NCBI GenBank assembly: GCA_002746275.1
Contig: NVWR01000002.1
Coordinates: 231,757-253,701, forward strand
Direction: 5' to 3'
Length of the DNA stretch: 21,945 nt
From: Rhodobiaceae bacterium
GTDB taxonomy: Bacteria > Pseudomonadota > Alphaproteobacteria > Parvibaculales > Parvibaculaceae
Shown here: one piece after another, positions 1-8,065 of the stretch
How the letters are laid out: each line of letters starts with the position of its first letter
Numbering within the stretch: position 1 is the first letter of the stretch
Notes under the pieces: generated by a model
The model's input: the letters and a program-made list of their open reading frames with translations, nothing else
What the model was told of the DNA's origin: nothing
Databases searched by the model: none
Position numbers and translations under genes: made by a program

Positions 1-992
1 GCGGCGAGAGTTCCCACGACATAGCCAACTGGCTTCATAAAATCTGCGGACACTATGGGTCCCCGTGTGCTGGTGCCCATCCCGATCAGACGGGACACGA
101 TGGCGAAGCCTGCAATTAGGACGAGGATGAAACTTATCTGGCCAACCTCGACACCGAGATTGAAAAAGAGAAGGGCCAAGGGGACCTCCGTCTGAGGCAG
201 ACCTATCTCCCCTAGTACAGCCGCAAAACCAAATCCGTGCAGCAGCCCAAACCCGCTGGAAATCAAAATCGGGTAGCGCCAGGTGAGGCTTTCGCGCCCC
301 GGCCGCACAAGTTCGGCGGCAACAAAGACAATCGAAAGCGCAATGACGGCTTCAAGCGGTGCCACTGGCACACGCACAACCTCCAGTGCTGCAAGCGCTA
401 GTGTAACCGAATGGGCAAGCGTGAAGCCGGTGATTATGACCAGCACACGCCGGAAAGTACCGGCGAGTAACAACAGACAGACAACGAATAGAAGATGGTC
501 GTAGCCCGACATTATGTGCTCGAAGCCGAGGACCAGATATTCCCCTGCCACACTGCCAGCGTTTTCAGCGGGGGGAATGGTAATTGTCTTTTCGCTTGGC
601 CCCCTTCGGATAATTTGCACTTCGCCCGACGGGCGGATGACCCGAACCAGAGACGATACCGAGGGATTTCCTCGGGGGTACGTGATCTCAAGGGCCAAGG
701 GGGTTGCAAGGTCAGAACAATGAAAGAGGCCCTGCCCAACATTACCGCCGAACGTGCCCACTGTTTCGGGCTGTAAAATTTTCTCACATGTCTGGGGTAG
801 CTGAATTTGGGGTCTGTTTGCCCGGTCTATGGTTGCAGGAACACGCCACTTTAGAAAAACAGCGCCCCCTTCCCGCTCTTCTATCTCGATGAACAAAGGA
901 CGGCCTTCATGAGCCGATGTGGTCTGATAACTCACCGTGAGTACTGCAATGCTCATGACCAGTCCGACGACAAGCCGGGATAGGTCCCTCAT
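1..992 (-). CDS. HupE/UreJ-like membrane protein (3' end beyond window)
   Basis: The reading frame opens with ATG at 992 and stays open to the left edge, about 330 residues, so the C-terminus is missing. Residues 1-27 look like a signal peptide ending TSA before HEG. Residues 28-150 form a soluble, probably periplasmic, beta-rich domain. From about 150 onward come several membrane segments with the hallmarks of the HupE/UreJ_2 family: HIMSGYDHLLFV (159-170), His194, LLHGFGFA (250-257) and FNLGVEVGQ (278-286). HupE and UreJ relatives are thought to be nickel or cobalt permeases; metal transport by this branch is inference. The start codon overlaps the stop of the upstream prolyl isomerase (ATGA), which implies translational coupling. 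No hydrogenase or urease gene is in view, so the substrate is open. Family call is firm, function is not. Confidence 0.85.
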   Translation of the reverse strand, partial: MRDLSRLVVGLVMSIAVLTVSYQTTSAHEGRPLFIEIEEREGGAVFLKWRVPATIDRANRPQIQLPQTCEKILQPETVGTFGGNVGQGLFHCSDLATPLALEITYPRGNPSVSSLVRVIRPSGEVQIIRRGPSEKTITIPPAENAGSVAGEYLVLGFEHIMSGYDHLLFVVCLLLLAGTFRRVLVIITGFTLAHSVTLALAALEVVRVPVAPLEAVIALSIVFVAAELVRPGRESLTWRYPILISSGFGLLHGFGFAAVLGEIGLPQTEVPLALLFFNLGVEVGQISFILVLIAGFAIVSRLIGMGTSTRGPIVSADFMKPVGYVVGTLA

Positions 993-1876
993 TGCGCGGC
1001 CCCCGTGTCCAGATCAATCACCAGATCATAGCGTGCCATAATTTTGCCGATCGCGACTTCCAGCTCCTCTTCGCGGCGTTGCCGCAAGGCATCCTCGCGC
1101 ACACGGCCACGCACATCGCTCAACTCAGGCACGCGCCCCTGTGTCACTGATGTGACCATGACAAGGTGCGCACCATACGGGGAAATGAAAACGCCCTTCC
1201 AGTTGGCAGCATCGGCGGGCAATGCAAAAACCGCCTCAGCCAACTCGCGGCCAAAATGGCTCGCGACAAAAGCCGGTGTGCGTTCCACGTAGTTCAGGTG
1301 AAACGGAAAACGGTCGCCATGGCCTGGTGCCTGCGAGAAGAGCACATTTTCCGCGTTCAAATTCTCCAGGCCTGCTTGGGCAAGCGCCACGGTTTCTGTC
1401 CCGTGCTTCGTCTTATCAAAAAAGACGTGGGTGAATGTGATGGAGGGATCGACGTAATAGGTCTGCTGGTTTTCTTCAAAATAGGTCGCGAGTTCTGCCT
1501 CGCTGACTTCCACGGCGGCACTTGAGAACCCCTCCGCCAGAAATTCAACTTTCTGGATGAGGCGACGACGGATCACATAATCGTCTTCCTCAAGGCCCAG
1601 AGTGAGTCCTTCGCGGTACAACACTTCTTCTCGCACATATTCTTCCACAAGCTGATCGCGCTCTGCCTGCTTCAAGGCGGCAAGGCGGGTTTCGGCCATT
1701 GCCCTGTCAAAATTACGTGTGCGGTACTGAATGAATGTCAGCAGTGTCTCGCGATCAACATGGATACGCGTATCCCATTGCGGCGCTTTGTCGCTCCCCA
1801 CAAGGGCATAGAGCGCGAACAGTAGAACGCCCAGTGCAGTGAAATGAATGAGAGGATCACGGTAAAAAATTTTCAT
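989..1876 (-). CDS. Membrane-anchored parvulin-type peptidyl-prolyl isomerase
   Basis: A 295-residue protein counted from the ATG at 1876. A longer in-frame start at 1945 would put 23 unlikely residues ahead of the membrane anchor. Residues 9-27 form one hydrophobic segment (uncleaved anchor), so the rest is probably periplasmic. A helical N-terminal region rich in charged residues resembles the chaperone arm of SurA/PpiD-like proteins. About 140-260 resembles a divergent Rotamase_2 domain: ITFTHVFF, then FGRELAEAVFALP and ISPYGAHLVMVTSV, and a tail of the ELSDVRGRVREDAL type. It should help fold exported proteins. It is translationally coupled to the following HupE/UreJ-like gene, so that membrane protein's large periplasmic domain is an obvious candidate client (inference). 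Upstream Shine-Dalgarno is weak. Confidence 0.82.
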   Translation of the reverse strand: MKIFYRDPLIHFTALGVLLFALYALVGSDKAPQWDTRIHVDRETLLTFIQYRTRNFDRAMAETRLAALKQAERDQLVEEYVREEVLYREGLTLGLEEDDYVIRRRLIQKVEFLAEGFSSAAVEVSEAELATYFEENQQTYYVDPSITFTHVFFDKTKHGTETVALAQAGLENLNAENVLFSQAPGHGDRFPFHLNYVERTPAFVASHFGRELAEAVFALPADAANWKGVFISPYGAHLVMVTSVTQGRVPELSDVRGRVREDALRQRREEELEVAIGKIMARYDLVIDLDTGAAQ

Positions 1877-2066
1877 GAAAAATCGAGGCCCAGCAAGAGA
1901 ATGGTCAATGTTCTCATAGCAGGAACAGCAATGCGCGCCTAGCAAACATGCTTAGTCTATTGGTCATACCTGCCCATAGAAGCAGCAGAAAGGGGGACTT
2001 TCCGACCCCTATCCACACGACATAACGCCAGTCTTCTCCCACACCCCACATCCGCCCTTTTAAGAG

Positions 2067-2079
2067 ATCGAGACTCGAT
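2067..2079. promoter_or_regulatory. 13-bp palindrome upstream of kinase gene
   Basis: ATCGAG-A-CTCGAT is a perfect inverted repeat around a single central base, 73 bp before the kinase start and in the divergent region shared with the prolyl isomerase. It could bind a regulator; no regulator is identified and a chance palindrome is possible. Confidence 0.25.
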
Positions 2080-2151
2080 AACGAAGGCTTCATTTTATGG
2101 CTGAATACTCAACACCTTCCCCGTCAAAATACGGACAGCGCAGCGGTAACC

Positions 2152-3165
2152 ATGGCTACAACACGACAAAAAAGAGAAAACAAAGAGATCGCGATAGACC
2201 TCGGTATCGCGCTGGTGATCCTCGTTGTCGTTTCGTCATACTTCATCGTTCACGATGTTTTCGAGCGATGGATAGCCTACACACAGCAATATGAACAATG
2301 GGAACTTGATGAGTTCTTTGCCATCTTTGTGGCCCTCCTCATCACCGGAGTGGTTCTGGCGTGCCGACATATATTTGTGTTGGGGGAACTTTTGAGAGAT
2401 CTCGAGGCCGCCCATAAGCACATCGCCCTGCAGGCAAGTATCCAGACCCAGCAAGAAAAACTAGCTGCGCTTGGCGAACTCTCTGGCGGGATGGCGCATG
2501 AAATGAACAACGCCCTCCAACCCGTGTTGGGCTTGGGAGAGCTGGTCAGAGACGGGTTGAAGGAAAGTGGCAATCAAAACCACTTCGAATATATGGAGCT
2601 GATCCTGGGCAGTGCTGCTCATGCCCATCTGATCATTGATAATGTTCTGAACTTTACCCGCGACAAAAATATCGAAATGACGCGCCACGACGCCTTTGAA
2701 ATTCTTCTGGAGACATTGTCCTTCAGCAAAAGCATTATGCCGACGATGATCGTCTTCAATATTTCCAGCCCGGATGAAAACGAAGCCCGGGGCGTCTTTC
2801 TTGAGTGCGACAAAACAAGTCTGATTCAGATTTTTGTGAACATCACCAAAAATGCCGCAGATGCTATGGATGGCGAAGGCACTATTGACATCAGCCTGAC
2901 ACAAGGTGCAATGCCACATTCTCCTTATACCCCTGCGGTCTGCATCTCTATTTCAGACACAGGTTGCGGTATGGACGAAAGAATCACGAAGAAAATTTTT
3001 GATCCCTTTTTTACGACCAAAGACATGAGTGAAGGGACCGGGCTTGGTCTCTCCTCCGTTCTGGGGCTGGTCAAAATGCATGATGGGGAAATCAGTCTTC
3101 GCAGCACACCGGGTGTGGGCACCACATTCACGCTGCACTTTCCGACTATCCGCAACAACACATAA
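2152..3165 (+). CDS. Membrane sensor histidine kinase
   Basis: A 337-residue kinase. Two membrane segments (about 14-34 and 55-73) enclose a very short periplasmic loop of some 20 residues, so there is no large extracellular sensor; it may sense the membrane or an internal cue. A short coiled segment leads to the phosphoacceptor helix GGMAHEMNNALQPVLG (His116, Asn119-Asn120), an NtrB-like H-box. The ATPase domain follows with N-box NITKNAADAM (Asn234), G1 DTGCGM (269-274), FDPFFTTK (283-290) and G2 GTGLGLSS. All catalytic elements are present. The receiver gene begins 20 bp downstream, so they are one operon and a cognate pair. ATG 2152 has only a weak ribosome site; a better site precedes an out-of-frame ATG at 2097. 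The signal is unknown. Confidence 0.9.
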   Translation: MATTRQKRENKEIAIDLGIALVILVVVSSYFIVHDVFERWIAYTQQYEQWELDEFFAIFVALLITGVVLACRHIFVLGELLRDLEAAHKHIALQASIQTQQEKLAALGELSGGMAHEMNNALQPVLGLGELVRDGLKESGNQNHFEYMELILGSAAHAHLIIDNVLNFTRDKNIEMTRHDAFEILLETLSFSKSIMPTMIVFNISSPDENEARGVFLECDKTSLIQIFVNITKNAADAMDGEGTIDISLTQGAMPHSPYTPAVCISISDTGCGMDERITKKIFDPFFTTKDMSEGTGLGLSSVLGLVKMHDGEISLRSTPGVGTTFTLHFPTIRNNT

Positions 3166-3185
3166 AACAACTAGAGGTAACTGAC

Positions 3186-3581
3186 ATGTCGGTGTTACTG
3201 GTGGAAGATGATCGCAATGTTCGGGCGACAGTCAAATCGATGTTGCGCGAAATTGGACTTCAAGACATTTACACGTGCTCGAACGGGGCCGACGCTCTTC
3301 GGTTTTTCGAGGAAGAATCGAGTGAAGTCCGGCTGATTATTTGTGACTGGAATATGCCTCAGAAAACCGGAATTGAATTTCTGAGGGAAATCCGGCAATC
3401 GCATCCTGAGTTACCCTTTTTGCTGATCACCGCACGGGCAGACCAGGAATCCGTCATAGCCGCAAAAGATGCTCATGTTACCGACTATCTTCGAAAGCCG
3501 TTCACGCTTGCGGACTTGAAGTCCAGAGTAACCCATATCCTCTCCCACATGGATGACGACCTGATAGGCGTCACCCCGTAG
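3186..3581 (+). CDS. Single-domain response regulator (CheY-like)
   Basis: A 131-residue protein that is all receiver domain: acidic pocket Asp8-Asp9 (VEDD), phosphorylation site Asp54 in ICDWNMP, Thr82 in LLITARAD and Lys104 in LRKPF, each at the canonical spacing. There is no output domain, so it must act through protein contacts or as a relay. A GAGGTA ribosome site lies 7 bp before the ATG. The partner is almost certainly the kinase immediately upstream. A kinase without PAS or HAMP domains plus a stand-alone receiver recalls chemotaxis-like or phosphorelay branches rather than a direct DNA-binding switch. No DNA-binding regulator is found nearby. Confidence 0.92.
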   Translation: MSVLLVEDDRNVRATVKSMLREIGLQDIYTCSNGADALRFFEEESSEVRLIICDWNMPQKTGIEFLREIRQSHPELPFLLITARADQESVIAAKDAHVTDYLRKPFTLADLKSRVTHILSHMDDDLIGVTP

Positions 3582-3665
3582 TAGTTCTTCGTAAAAATCG
3601 TGGCATACTGACGGCAACACCCTGACAAGGGGTACTTGAAGAAATAGCTTTGGTGTCTGCGAAAA

Positions 3666-4901
3666 ATGTCGAGTGAGCCTGCGCATCCCAAAACCACCCT
3701 TGTGCGACGGCTCTCCGTTCCCCTGCTCGTGCTTTATGGGCTGGGCGTCACGATCGGTGCAGGCATCTATGTTCTCATTGGCGAGATTGCTCATCGAGCC
3801 GGAGTCTATTCGCCTTATGCCTTTATGGCAGCCGCCATTCTGATCGCCCCAACCACCTATTCTTTCTCCAAACTTGTTGCACGATTTCCTGTGAGTGCGG
3901 GTGAAGCCCGTTATGTCGTCGAAGGGTTCAGGCTGAACTGGCTGGGAATTCTTGTCGGGCTGATGGTGGCGCTGGCGGGCATTGTGTCGACGGCAACCCT
4001 CTCGGTTGGCAGCATCGGATATTTGCAGATGTTCGTGGATATCCCAGCACCTCTCATGATCATTGTCATCATGGTTCTGTTTTCAGGCCTGGCGATTGTC
4101 GGGATCAAAGCCTCTGTTACGGCGGCGGCCATTTTGACGCTTGTTGAAATCGGCGGGTTGGTTGCCCTCATCTGGGCGGGCGTTTTGGTCGATACACCCG
4201 CCATCATGGATGGGCTGCGCGCGCCCTTCGTGAATTTTGACATAAGCGCCATTGGGCTGATCGCCTCCACCTCCGTGATCGCGTTCTATGCCTTTATCGG
4301 CTTTGAAGACATGGTGAATGTGGCCGAGGAGGTGAAGGACCCGGCACGGAGCTTCCCGATTGCCATTGCGGTGACCCTTGGGGTGACAATGGTGCTCTAT
4401 TTTCTGGTCAGCACTGTTGCTGTCTCTCTTGTGGGGGCTGAAGCACTCGGCCAGTCCAATGCCCCCATCACGCTTGTTGCGGAGCGCACCGGCGTGCTCT
4501 CCCCCACACTGCTATCAGCCATCGGGGCTCTGTCTGCGTTGAACGGGATACTCATCCAGATCATCATGGCATCGCGGGTGCTTTATGGGCTCTCCCGACA
4601 GACTAAACTGGCCACTCCCTTTTCTTACGTTAGTGCGCGCACCCACACGCCCATTGTCGCCACTATGGTCGTGGCAGGAATTTCTCTTCTTCTAGCGCTT
4701 CTGTTTCCGTTGGCGGGCCTGGCTGAAGCAACATCACGCATTACTTTCGTGATCTTTATTCTTGTCAACGGGGCCTTGGTTGCCCTCACCCTTCGCGAGG
4801 CGAATTGGCAGATCCGCGACATCGCATCATGGACCCCGGTCATTGTTCCGACCTTTGGCGCATTCGGCACTGTGGGCCTGATGATTGTTTCTCTGCTCTA
4901 A
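3666..4901 (+). CDS. APC-family amino acid/amine permease
   Basis: A 411-residue protein with about 12 hydrophobic segments. It carries the APC signature VTIGAGIY (28-35) in the first, broken helix and the conserved loop GFEDMVNVAEEVKDPAR (212-228), as in cationic amino acid and amine transporters of the LeuT fold. It probably takes up an amino acid or polyamine by proton symport across the inner membrane; the substrate cannot be read from sequence. It is 84 bp downstream of the response regulator and could belong to that transcript. It is shorter than the typical 440-480 residues, with the deficit at the C-terminus, but no frame break is seen. The start has no good ribosome site. Confidence 0.85.
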   Translation: MSSEPAHPKTTLVRRLSVPLLVLYGLGVTIGAGIYVLIGEIAHRAGVYSPYAFMAAAILIAPTTYSFSKLVARFPVSAGEARYVVEGFRLNWLGILVGLMVALAGIVSTATLSVGSIGYLQMFVDIPAPLMIIVIMVLFSGLAIVGIKASVTAAAILTLVEIGGLVALIWAGVLVDTPAIMDGLRAPFVNFDISAIGLIASTSVIAFYAFIGFEDMVNVAEEVKDPARSFPIAIAVTLGVTMVLYFLVSTVAVSLVGAEALGQSNAPITLVAERTGVLSPTLLSAIGALSALNGILIQIIMASRVLYGLSRQTKLATPFSYVSARTHTPIVATMVVAGISLLLALLFPLAGLAEATSRITFVIFILVNGALVALTLREANWQIRDIASWTPVIVPTFGAFGTVGLMIVSLL

Positions 4902-4994
4902 ATGGGGGAACGCCCAATTGTTCGATGCCGGTTGTTCGCCTATTCTCTTGCTTGCACAAGCCCCACCCATTTGGCGACGAAGGAACACTGAGTA

Positions 4995-6053
4995 ATGATT
5001 TTTGGGAGTGACAATCAGTCGGGAGCCTCGGAGCGCGTGTTGGAAGGGCTGATGGAAGCTTACCGCAGCCCGGCCCCGGCCTATGGCAGAGACCCTCTAT
5101 GCCAGGCGGCGAAAGAAAAACTGAAGGAGGTTTTTGACACGGACCTCTCTGCTTTCTTTGTGATGAGCGGCACGGCTGCAAACACGCTAGCGCTCTCCAC
5201 CCTGGTACAACCTTGGGAGGGCGTGGTTTGTTATCATCAGGCGCATCTTCTGCTGGACGAGTCGACCGGGCCCTCCTTGATGACGGGCGGGGCAGCCCTT
5301 CTGCCCATCCCGTCGGACGAGACACGCATCCTACTGCCAGAGTTTGAAGCCCACTTGGATCGACTGCCTAAAAACGTGCCACACAATGTGCGCCCGGCGG
5401 CCTTCACCCTGTCGCAGGCAAACGAGGTCGGGCAGATTTATTCGGTGGACGAGGTTCACGCCCTTTGCGGGGCGGCGAAGGAACGCGGTCTTGGCGTGCA
5501 TATGGATGGCGCGCGCTTTGCCAACGCGGTCGCAAAGCTCGGCTGTCACCCTGCCGACATAAGTTGGCGGGCGGGCGTGGACGTGCTCTGTCTGGGTGCC
5601 ACCAAGAATGGCGCTGTGGCAGCAGAGGCTGTTATTTTCTTCAACAAGGATTTGGCGAAAGATTTCAGCTACCGCGTCAAACGAAGTGGGCACCTAGTGT
5701 CAAAAGGGCGTCTCTTCGGCGCACAATTCCTTTCCTGGCTTGAGGATGATCATTGGCTTGAACTTGCGACCACTGCCAACCGGGCTGCCGAAAATTTACG
5801 CCAGGGGCTTGCAGCCCTGCCCGGTGTGCGCCTTGCCTTTCCCACCCAGTCCAACGAGCTGTTTGTGATTATGCCCAAAGAGCTTTTCAAAACACTGACA
5901 GGCGCAGGGGCCACTCTGTTTCCCTGGCCTCTTGATGTGCTGCCGTCTGGCGCGACCGTCGGGCCAGATGAAATGCTCGCTCGGCTCGTTACCTCTTTTG
6001 CCACCCAGAAAGACGAAGTAGATGCGTTCCTGAGCCTGGCAAAAAAAGGGTAG
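4995..6053 (+). CDS. ltaE: Threonine aldolase family PLP enzyme
   Basis: A 352-residue fold-type I PLP enzyme of the beta-eliminating lyase / low-specificity threonine aldolase family, which cleaves L-threonine or allo-threonine to glycine and acetaldehyde. Visible landmarks are the N-terminal FGSDNQSGAS, the SGTAANTLAL phosphate-side loop (58-67), the active-site loop with HQAHLLLDESTGP (81-93), the cofactor-binding Asp in HMDGARFANA (Asp171) and the PLP lysine in LGATKNGAVAAEAV (Lys204). The C-terminus contains the usual VTSFAT segment. An AAGGAA ribosome site precedes the ATG. It is co-directional with the permease 93 bp upstream, which would make sense if that carrier brings in an amino acid; this link is only inference. 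True substrate preference within the family is uncertain. Confidence 0.85.
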   Translation: MIFGSDNQSGASERVLEGLMEAYRSPAPAYGRDPLCQAAKEKLKEVFDTDLSAFFVMSGTAANTLALSTLVQPWEGVVCYHQAHLLLDESTGPSLMTGGAALLPIPSDETRILLPEFEAHLDRLPKNVPHNVRPAAFTLSQANEVGQIYSVDEVHALCGAAKERGLGVHMDGARFANAVAKLGCHPADISWRAGVDVLCLGATKNGAVAAEAVIFFNKDLAKDFSYRVKRSGHLVSKGRLFGAQFLSWLEDDHWLELATTANRAAENLRQGLAALPGVRLAFPTQSNELFVIMPKELFKTLTGAGATLFPWPLDVLPSGATVGPDEMLARLVTSFATQKDEVDAFLSLAKKG

Positions 6054-6143
6054 TTTTCAGCAGGCCCCTCCCGGCGGTCACCTTTGCCGGATCGCGCGCC
6101 ACAACACCGCACTTCACGTTTAAGTCATGTGGGCGCGAACCGA

Positions 6144-6171
6144 TTGCTAATTGGATCGCGAGCGACATACT
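6144..6171 (+). promoter_or_regulatory. Possible sigma70-type promoter for phosphate transporter
   Basis: TTGCTA, 16 bp, CATACT. A start about 6178 would lie after the upstream in-frame ATG at 6151 and before the chosen start at 6310, which supports the shorter protein. No Pho-box-like direct repeat was seen. Confidence 0.33.
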
Positions 6172-6309
6172 CCCCCCACTGCAGATACGCCTTTCCCTTT
6201 TACTACAACACTTTCGTTGCTGCGCCAGCCTTTCAGGGCTTGGTGGTTTTCGATTGTTTGCAACGGAGAGGCGGTCACGAATGACCTCGCTCACGATTGG
6301 ACTGCCCAA

Positions 6310-7305
6310 ATGGATTTACTGTTTTTCTGCGCCGCCGCTTTTCTCGCACTTGCCAACGGCGCCAATGATAATTTCAAGGGCATGGCCACGTTGTGGGGAA
6401 GTGGCACGCTGAGCTATGGCAAGGCGCTCTTCCTTGCCAATGTCATGACATTCATCGGCGCGGCCCTTGCTCTGGCAATCGGAGGCGCGTTGCTGGAAAC
6501 CTTTTCCGGAAAAGGCGTGGTGCCACCCGACACGCTGCAGAACCCGCACTTTGCACTCGCCTTTGCTTTGGGTGCGGGCTTGTGCGTTTTCATCGCGACG
6601 GTCACGCGGTTCCCCATTTCCACGACCCACGCCCTGCTGGGAGCTCTCGCGGGGGCGGGCTTCTTCTTCAATGGGACGGATGTCCAGTTTTCTGTCCTGC
6701 TCGACAAGGGCCTGATCCCTCTGGCCATTTCTCCCCTGCTCGCGGTGCTGCTGACCTGGGGTCTTTGGCGATCCCGTCATCACCTTCGCCACATCCCGAT
6801 AAAGTGGCTGACAGAATCAGCCTTCTTGTCCCGTAAGACCGACAAGGCGGGCGACCTTGCGCACATTCTCTCTGGTTCCGCCGTTTGCCTCGCCCGGGGG
6901 ATCAACGACACCCCCAAAATCGCCTCCATCTTCCTGCTTGGCGGCGTCATGTTCGGCGAGCACACCATTTTGCTGTTCTGCGGGATTGGTCTTTTGATGG
7001 TGGTGGGCAGCGTGCTGTTTTCGCACAAGGTGGCACATCGCATCAGCCACGAAATCACCAGCATGTCTCACAAAGAGGGACTGACGGGCAATCTGGTGAC
7101 GGCCGGTCTGGTACTGGCGGCCTCCGTGTTCGGCCTGGGGGTCTCCACCACCCATGTGTCGGTTGGCGCCCTCTTCGGGATCGGCCTGATGAACCACCAT
7201 GCCCACAAAGACAAAATCATCGGCATATTGCTCGCCTGGATCCTGACCCTGCCGTCTGCTTTCGCGCTGGCCTACGGTTCGGCGCTGATCATCACAGGGT
7301 TGTAA
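6310..7305 (+). CDS. PiT-family inorganic phosphate transporter
   Basis: A 331-residue integral membrane protein if started at ATG 6310, where the family's N-terminal helix begins. It has the duplicated PiT signature: LANGANDNFKG (14-24) and ARGINDTPKIAS (195-206), plus the two matching FPISTTHALLGA (101-112) and GVSTTHVSVGA (277-287) segments. It would import phosphate (as metal-phosphate) with protons or sodium. The ORF extends upstream to 6151, but those extra residues are not transporter-like. A good ribosome site (GGAGAGG, about 6265) is spaced for an out-of-frame ATG at 6281, while ATG 6310 has only a weak GGA. A PhoU-like partner (DUF47), often found next to such genes, is absent. Confidence 0.92.
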   Translation: MDLLFFCAAAFLALANGANDNFKGMATLWGSGTLSYGKALFLANVMTFIGAALALAIGGALLETFSGKGVVPPDTLQNPHFALAFALGAGLCVFIATVTRFPISTTHALLGALAGAGFFFNGTDVQFSVLLDKGLIPLAISPLLAVLLTWGLWRSRHHLRHIPIKWLTESAFLSRKTDKAGDLAHILSGSAVCLARGINDTPKIASIFLLGGVMFGEHTILLFCGIGLLMVVGSVLFSHKVAHRISHEITSMSHKEGLTGNLVTAGLVLAASVFGLGVSTTHVSVGALFGIGLMNHHAHKDKIIGILLAWILTLPSAFALAYGSALIITGL

Positions 7306-7380
7306 TCGTTAGCTCAGAGCCACGATCCTGGCGGACGAAGCTGCCGTTCGCTTTGTCTGCCAAACTAACGGTTTTGCGGA

Positions 7381-7938
7381 TTAATGCTCATGAGAATATA
7401 TCGTTTTTCCCAACGCAACGTGATTGAGGGCATTCGCACTATTATGAAGGTGCTGGGCTAATTGTTCTGCGCTGGCAGATGCATCTGCGATTACCCAGCT
7501 CCGCAAAATTGAGAACAGGGCCGCCGCAATTTGGTTGGCGACGAAAACTGGCGAAATCAGCCAATCGGAATCCTTGACTGTCAGAGCGATTTGCGAAGCG
7601 ACCTTCGTGCTCAAGGCACGCTCCAACCTTTGTCCTGTTGTCCCAAAAAAAAGTTTACGGGCTCTGTCGCGGTGCTCCCAAACATGTTGCAGCAGATACA
7701 CAATTTCCTCATTCGGAACGTTGGAATTTACACAGGCAGACAACCCAACGAGGATCCAATCCATACTATCGAGCAAGACTGCGTCTTTGTCGCGGTAGTG
7801 TTGATATATGGTTGAACGTCCGACATTAGCCCGCCTGGCGATGTCAGACATCTTTATGTTCTCATAGTGAGTGGTAAACACCATTTCACTAAAGGTACTG
7901 ATGATCGCCGCGCGTGTTCGTTCTGTCTGACGACCCAT
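7381..7938 (-). CDS. TetR-family transcriptional regulator
   Basis: A 185-residue protein. The N-terminal helix-turn-helix spans about 29-49 (KMSDIARRANVGRSTIYQHY) and is preceded by the usual helix with TRAAIISTF. The C-terminal two thirds is a helical ligand-binding domain without recognisable specificity. An AGGAAAC ribosome site sits before the ATG. It is divergent from an unrecognised membrane protein gene 127 bp away, the arrangement in which TetR repressors usually control themselves and the neighbour. It converges with the phosphate transporter, whose stop is 75 bp away. Ligand unknown. Confidence 0.9.
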   Translation of the reverse strand: MGRQTERTRAAIISTFSEMVFTTHYENIKMSDIARRANVGRSTIYQHYRDKDAVLLDSMDWILVGLSACVNSNVPNEEIVYLLQHVWEHRDRARKLFFGTTGQRLERALSTKVASQIALTVKDSDWLISPVFVANQIAAALFSILRSWVIADASASAEQLAQHLHNSANALNHVALGKTIYSHEH

Positions 7939-7976
7939 TGCCGATGTTTCCTACCTAAACCACCACATCAAGACAT

Positions 7977-8004
7977 ATCATATCAATCACCTAGAAAGGG
8001 ACAA
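7977..8004 (-). promoter_or_regulatory. Promoter of the TetR gene
   Basis: Minus strand TTGTCC, 16 bp, TATGAT, one of the better sigma70-type matches in the window. The expected start about 7970 leaves a leader of about 30 bases before the ATG at 7938. Confidence 0.55.
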
Positions 8005-8020
8005 ACTCGCAATAGTGTCC
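7999..8020. promoter_or_regulatory. Candidate TetR operator
   Basis: GGACA, 12 bp, TGTCC is an inverted repeat whose left arm covers the -35 box of the TetR promoter. Position and symmetry fit an autorepressor site, and it also lies ahead of the divergent membrane-protein gene. Only five bases per arm match exactly. Confidence 0.4.
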
Positions 8021-8039
8021 ATATTCTGAAGTGTGTAAA

Positions 8040-8052
8040 TCGTTGATAACGA
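8040..8052. promoter_or_regulatory. Second palindrome in the TetR/membrane-protein gap
   Basis: TCGTT-GAT-AACGA is a perfect inverted repeat ending 13 bp before the ATG at 8066. It could be a second operator or a hairpin near the ribosome site of the membrane-protein gene. Confidence 0.3.
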
Positions 8053-8065
8053 CGGCAAAGCAACA

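Noticed and set aside
495..787. Open frames on both strands in the first 900 bases
   Set aside because: They are shadows of the HupE/UreJ-like gene, whose frame runs from 992 to the left edge with intact family motifs.
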